A stretch of DNA of 22,284 nt from Priapulus caudatus (Eukaryota > Priapulida > Priapulimorpha > Priapulimorphida > Priapulidae): positions 339,990-362,273 of the forward strand of contig NW_014577434.1 of assembly GCF_000485595.1 (NCBI RefSeq). The letters run 5' to 3'. The notes under the pieces are model-generated. The model searched no databases and was not told the DNA's origin. It was given only the letters and a program-made list of their open reading frames with translations. Each line of letters begins with the position of its first letter. The stretch's first letter is position 1. Below are positions 18,079 to 22,284 of this stretch, piece by piece. Both the position numbers and the translations under genes were made by a program.

Positions 18079-19045
18079 CGCGCACGTGTACGTGCACAGC
18101 TATGCAACGCAACACACACACACGCACATGTACGTGCTATGCACGCACGCATGTGTACGTGCAGCCGCACGCATAACACGTGTACGTGCCTATGCACGCA
18201 CGTGTAACGTGCACACGCACGCACCACGCACGCTGTACGTGCACGACGCATGCACTACACGTGTACGTGCACTACTGCGCGCACACACGCACGGGCGGAC
18301 GCACGCACTTCGCAACACGCACCCAACGCACGCACGGCAGCAGCACGTGTACGTGCACACGCATCCCGCACGCACATGTAACGCACGGTGTACGTGCACG
18401 CGCGCACGTGTAGGCGTGCACACGCATCCACGCACACACATGTAGCGTGCTGACGTACGCACTAACGTGTACATGCACACGCACGCAGGCACGTGTACCT
18501 GCACACGCCATGTACACAGCAACACACGTCAGCGCACGCACTGTACGTGCCTACGAGCAGCACGCCCGCACGTGTACGCCACCGCCCGCCACGTGTACGC
18601 ACGCCCGCACGTGTATCGCACGCCGCACGTGTACGTGCACACGCAGCGATGTACGTGCTATCAGCGCATGCGCATGTGTACGTGGCACAACGCACAGCAC
18701 AGCACACACGTGTTACGGCCACGCAACGTGTACGTGCACACCGCACGCAACATTACGTGCCTATGCACGCACGCATCGTGTAGCGTGCACACGCAAACGC
18801 ACAGCACCCCCAGGGGGGGGGGGGGGGGGGGGGGGGGTTTTGTACGTGGGGCGCCACGCACGTGTACGTGCACACGCACGCACGGACACGTGTAGCGTGC
18901 ACACGCACGCGATACACGTGTACGTGCCACTAACGCAGCGTGCACACGCAACGCACGTGTACGTGCACATGCGTGTCACGTGCGCCCACAGCACGATGCA
19001 CGCACACGTGTACGTCACCATGCCGCAAGCGTAACCGTGTCGTGC
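18079..19045. repeat. Degenerate CACGTGTACGTGCACACGCA satellite
   Basis: Nearly 1 kb is made of variants of a unit of roughly 20-40 bases, the most constant part being CACGTGTACGTGCAC followed by CACGCACGCA. The consensus alternates purine and pyrimidine without a break, the composition most prone to Z-DNA, and contains an E-box (CACGTG) in each unit. Spacing wanders by one or two bases (GTGTAGCGTGC, GTGTAACGTGC, GTGTACGTGCC), so all six frames stay open in pieces; the Cys/Thr/Arg/His-rich frames there are not genes. Confidence 0.95.
18813..18837 (+). repeat. Run of 25 G
   Basis: Twenty-five consecutive G preceded by CCCCCA, inside the satellite. Homopolymers of this length are prone to slippage and to sequencing error, so the true length is uncertain. 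Confidence 0.9.
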
Positions 19046-19366
19046 AGATCAGCTTTCGCTCCCAGATGTCTTTGGCACGCTCTACTTTGCAACTCTGATT
19101 CAATTGCTAGTGTTATGGTTTTCCCTTTGTAACTAGACGCCATTGTTTTAGCATGATACCGGACCAGTGCAGCGCGCGCCATCTATCAGCGATTAGTAAA
19201 TGGCGCAAGCCCCATTAGAAATGCACATGCTATTGAAAAAACGGGCAGGCCCTACAAGGCGATTACGTCATGCGCCAGCTTGACAGGCCAAGGGTTAGAT
19301 GTTCGGCAGCACTTACCTGCACGCGACAAGGCCTGGCAGAGGTTCATTATGACGATAGCCGATACA
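19046..19366. other. Spacer, nothing recognised
   Basis: Mixed-composition sequence between the satellite and the all-G/C block. It holds GCGCCATCTATCAG near 19177-19190 and an inverted AAATGGCGC nearby. No gene. Confidence 0.5.
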
Positions 19367-19477
19367 GGCGGCCCGCGCGCGCCGGCCGGGCGCGGCCGCC
19401 GGGGCGCGCGGCCGGCGGCCGCGCCCCGCGGCGCGCCCGGCGGCCCGGCGCCGCCGCCGGCCCCGCGGCCCGGCCGG
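19367..19477. other. 111 consecutive bases of only G and C
   Basis: From after GATACA (ending 19366) to before AACAGTTTG (starting 19478) there is no A or T. The block consists of CGCGCG, GGCCGGC and GCCGCCG words, partly self-complementary, between ordinary DNA with sharp edges on both sides. Coding frames crossing it (Arg/Ala/Gly/Pro-rich) are composition artefacts. It may be an extreme GC island or a consensus artefact. Confidence 0.9.
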
Positions 19478-20129
19478 AACAGTTTGTGAGCTATAAAATG
19501 AGGCCAAATTCCTTATCTGTGATAAGTGAGCGGATCAGCAGATTCCTCATGAAACAGGAGCCGAATTTTATTGTCGAATTAAAAATTTTATTTAATTTAA
19601 ATTTAAATTTTTATGATCCATATCAAGAGTTACATGTATTTAATAGCAATGAATGTCTTTTACAAAAACTTTCTGGGGGAACACCCCTTGTACCCTGGGA
19701 GAGACCGGCTGTACCCCTAGGCAGAAGGGGGGCTCACCCTCCTACCCCACCTACCTCCTGGCAAATCACAAATGCTCGTCGGGCTCTGCGCCTAGTAAGA
19801 GTTCTTCGGGCAGGACTAGTAGAATCTTGAAGGACTAGTAGAATTTTTTCTTGTTACTAGTCCTGTGGACTAATGAACTATAAATGGTTAGTGTCTAACG
19901 CCTGAATACATATGGATAAATTTGGCCCCTAAATGAGATATGCGTTCAAGTAAATAGCATTTAGGTATAAATATATTGCACTTTTGTGATTAGGGCGGCC
20001 TCGTCATTTACCTGCCAAAAATAAAAATGCAAATCCGCCAACTTTTTTCAGGGTGGCAGCACGGTCGCGGGTGTCATGGCGGGCCCGTTCAAATTTCGAG
20101 TAGCTGTGATGTGTAAATAATTAATTAAG
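19478..20129. other. Spacer with ACTAGT repeats
   Basis: No gene. AGGACTAGTAGAAT occurs at 19812-19825 and 19831-19844 and is partly inverted downstream (ACTAGTCCT, 19856-19864). A TTTAAATTTAAATTT palindromic tract is at about 19592-19612, and alternating C-rich and G-rich runs at 19674-19760 could pair. Confidence 0.5.
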
Positions 20130-22284
20130 TATCTGGTGAAAATACATGTGGGTATAGACGATTTTGTTATACCCAGTAAGTACAGTTGTATGCAGTAAAT
20201 CCTAGAGGCACTGTTCCCTTTAAGAGGAAGGAGGATGTGTTCTCTGTATTCCTTGAGTGGAATGCTGGCGTGAGAGGGCTCCACTGGTGAGAAGTTATAA
20301 AGGCTTGAGAAACTGATAACGCGTGGAGAGTTTACTTTAAAGTGTTTGAGGAATCACCTAAGGAAGCATGCATCAGGCACGAGGCTGACCGTACGCCGAC
20401 TCCGAGCAATAATGGTGTTGGGGCAGAGCGTATAGGAATAGGACTCTCGTCGAGAAGATCCAGAACCGCATAGTTGATCTAATGCGATGCCTTGAGAAAC
20501 GTTTTATGGGATAACTCTGACCAACAGAAGTCCGACAGTAGCCGCTTGATGGAGTGATACCTTTTTGAAGTTGTGGCATGGAGAAAAGCCACGATGTCAG
20601 AACTTGAGGTCTTGCGCTTGTGCTAGCGTATGGCCCACATCGCTAAAGATGAGGCGGCTGAAGCTGGATATCAAGGGCAAGAAGTGTCGATTGATGGCTA
20701 TTGGCGAGGCGATGAAGGGGTTTCAGCTGTACGATCCCGGCTAAGCCGAAGATGTTCTAGCAGCCGTGATGTTAATCTTCATACGAGAAGTGATCTCAAA
20801 GTCTGATCCGAGCTATCGAGGCTGAAAGCGAATGTGACGCCAACCAAGCCATCAGTGGACGTGCTTCTGGATGGTGATGATTGATGCCATGATGATTGAT
20901 GCACCTCGGTGACGTGGTCTTCGTGACCCAGGAATGCTGGCAAATCATGATTGAGGCGGTCAAGATACGAGTAAGAAGAGCTCGGGCAGACCTCTTGAGA
21001 GTGGGTGTCGTTGCTGCCTCTAAAACGCGGCGAACTTCAAGCAAGCGCCCTGAACAGGTCTGACAGCAGAAAGTGGATGAGCCATGGAAGGAGATGAATC
21101 TCTTTCTCATAACGAAGTGTGGGAGCTGTTCCACGCTCGCCCAGGGCCGGAAAATCGTCGGCACGAGAAGTGCGTGTACACAAAGAAAGCTGGGAGCCGA
21201 TGGATCGACTGAGAGGTTCAAAGCACAGACTGATGGGCCGCAGGCTACTCACAAAGCAATGACTGACTATGCACGAAACCTTTAGTCCAGTCGTCCGTCA
21301 GAGTCTGTAAAGGAGCGGTGAATAGCCCTGTCAGCAAAGAACAAACCTCTGATCTTCATCAGATGGACGTTAGCGACAGGCTTTCTGAACTGGCACCTTG
21401 AGGAAGATGGTGTTATATGAAGCAACCAGAGGGTTCGTTGAGACGGGCAAAGGAGGATCTCGTCTGGCAAGCTCAGAGAGGGCATATACGGTTTAAAGCA
21501 GTCGCGCGCGATGCTGAATGGGCAGCCTTTCATGAGGCATCTGCTTGAATGATTGCGCTTTAAGCAGTCACAAATGATACTGTGTATCTTACACTTCAGA
21601 GAGGAGAGCTGGTTATATTTGGCTGTATACGTCGAACGACATCCTGGTTGGGGCAGTTAGAAAGCCCAGCATCGGTTGAAGAAGTGAAGAAGGGCCATAT
21701 CTGATAAGTTCCACTGTGAAAGATATGGGTAATGCTAGTTTTTTCTTTGGGTGTGACAGTTGATCGAGATCCTGAGTTCTACTCTGGATGGGTGCAACCG
21801 GTTACACCAAGAATGTGTTTGGAGTGATTCAACATGATGGCGAAACCTGTTGTCAACTCCAGGCGTTGATACAAACAGCAAACTGGTCAAAGGCAGAGGA
21901 GGATGAAGTGAGACAGTTGACGCAGAAGCTGTACCAAGTCTGCTGTTTGGCAGTTGGCTGTATCTCTGTATATAGACGCACAGCATAACATTTGGCAGTT
22001 AGCAATGTGGCATATGTTTTTGTGCTGGCACCAACTAAAGAGGATTGGTCAGCCGTGAAAAGAATCATGAGATATCTGAAAGGTACGCCATCCATTAGCG
22101 TTTCAAGTTTGAGAATAACACTTCAAGTGAGTGTGTGGGGTATTCCGACTCAGACTGGGCAGGAAGATGTAGATGACAGGAATATCTACATCTGGTTATG
22201 TGTTTTCAAGTGTGTTTTTGTGCTGCCATCAGTTGGAGGAGTAAAAAGCAGAGGCTGTGTGGCACTGTCTACGGCTGAGGCGAA
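20130..22284 (+). pseudogene. Broken copia Pol (integrase, RT, start of RNase H), runs off window end
   Basis: This is a Ty1/copia polyprotein in standard copia order. Integrase comes first: the IDDF block near 20154-20166, KEDVFSVFLEW at 20228-20262, the TDN-GEF block (second catalytic Asp) at 20306-20335, an NGVxAER block at 20411-20433, then LWHGEKP-like words and KLDIKGKKCRLM from 20661. Reverse transcriptase follows: HNEVWEL at 21108-21128, ETFSPVVR at 21275-21298, HQMDV at 21356-21370, MKQPEG at 21418-21435, and the YVDD catalytic box at 21627-21650, split by one extra base. Next are GYTKNV near 21801-21818, KEDWSAVKRIMRYLKGT at 22037-22087 and GYSDSDWAG at 22138-22162 in a shifted frame. 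No frame stays open for more than about 80 codons: the reading frame changes every few dozen bases by small indels. No 5' LTR or gag was found upstream. As written it cannot make a functional enzyme. Confidence 0.93.

Noticed and set aside
18056-19034. Cys/Thr/His/Arg-rich open frames up to 195 residues
   Set aside because: They are translations of the CACGTGTACG satellite and appear in all six frames.
19270-19838. 186-residue frame across the all-G/C block
   Set aside because: Its length comes from the stop-free G/C block; the parts on either side are AT-rich with no recognisable protein.
1-22284. Prokaryotic operon, phage or defence system
   Set aside because: There are no co-directional gene runs, no ribosome-binding sites and no bacterial protein families; the features are those of animal intergenic DNA.

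Overview
This is a window of animal (metazoan) nuclear DNA, most likely from a marine or other aquatic invertebrate. It is gene-poor, AT/GC-patchy and rich in microsatellites, fold-back elements and transposon remains, with TTAGGG-type telomere-like repeats, CpG-dense islands and Ty1/copia retrotransposon debris. No bacterial-style operons, RBSs, tRNAs, rRNAs or CRISPR arrays are visible. I cannot name the species. The only protein homology I can defend is to copia polyproteins; I recognise no host protein-coding gene, and most long open frames in the GC-rich parts are frame shadows of biased composition.

Layout. Positions 1-1500 hold no recognisable gene, only two good splice-donor matches. 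CpG-dense blocks lie at about 1500-2015, 3430-4720 and 5220-5515, separated by an AT-rich block (2030-2225) and a stretch with several splice-like signals (2240-2850). They look like unmethylated CpG islands, so a promoter or first exon is plausible but unproven. One CpG block carries a CTCF-like core (4198-4212), and a second CTCF-like site lies at 9161-9173. Positions 5.7-12.7 kb are intergenic-looking sequence with a possible pseudogene on the minus strand (5707-6018), CA/CG microsatellites, a 20-bp tandem repeat, a polypyrimidine/C-rich tract, several hairpins, SINE-like phrases and a repeated 13-bp word.

Positions 12.75-13.61 kb hold the most structured non-coding feature: two fold-back elements lying almost edge to edge. 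The first (12751-12975) has 62-bp inverted arms around a TTAGGG array. The second (12977-13606) has 59-bp arms, 56/59 identical, around a 54-bp minisatellite built of CTAACC-like words. Another terminal-inverted-repeat element spans 15140-15534.

Positions 16.7-17.45 kb hold the 3' end of a copia element on the minus strand (RNase H domain, 3' UTR, polypurine tract and a TGTTG...CAACA LTR), cut off on its 5' side. Positions 18.08-19.05 kb are an E-box-rich, alternating purine-pyrimidine satellite interrupted by a run of 25 G. Positions 19367-19477 are 111 consecutive bases with no A or T. From about 20.13 kb to the window end lies a second copia element of the same family on the plus strand, covering integrase, reverse transcriptase and the start of RNase H and broken by many small indels. 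Where the two copies overlap, indels outnumber substitutions. That is more like unpolished long-read sequence than old decay, and it may warn that the last 4 kb of the window is of low consensus quality.

I did not find convincing evidence for an undescribed functional system. The best candidates for a second look are the paired fold-backs with telomere-like cores and the Z-DNA-prone E-box satellite.
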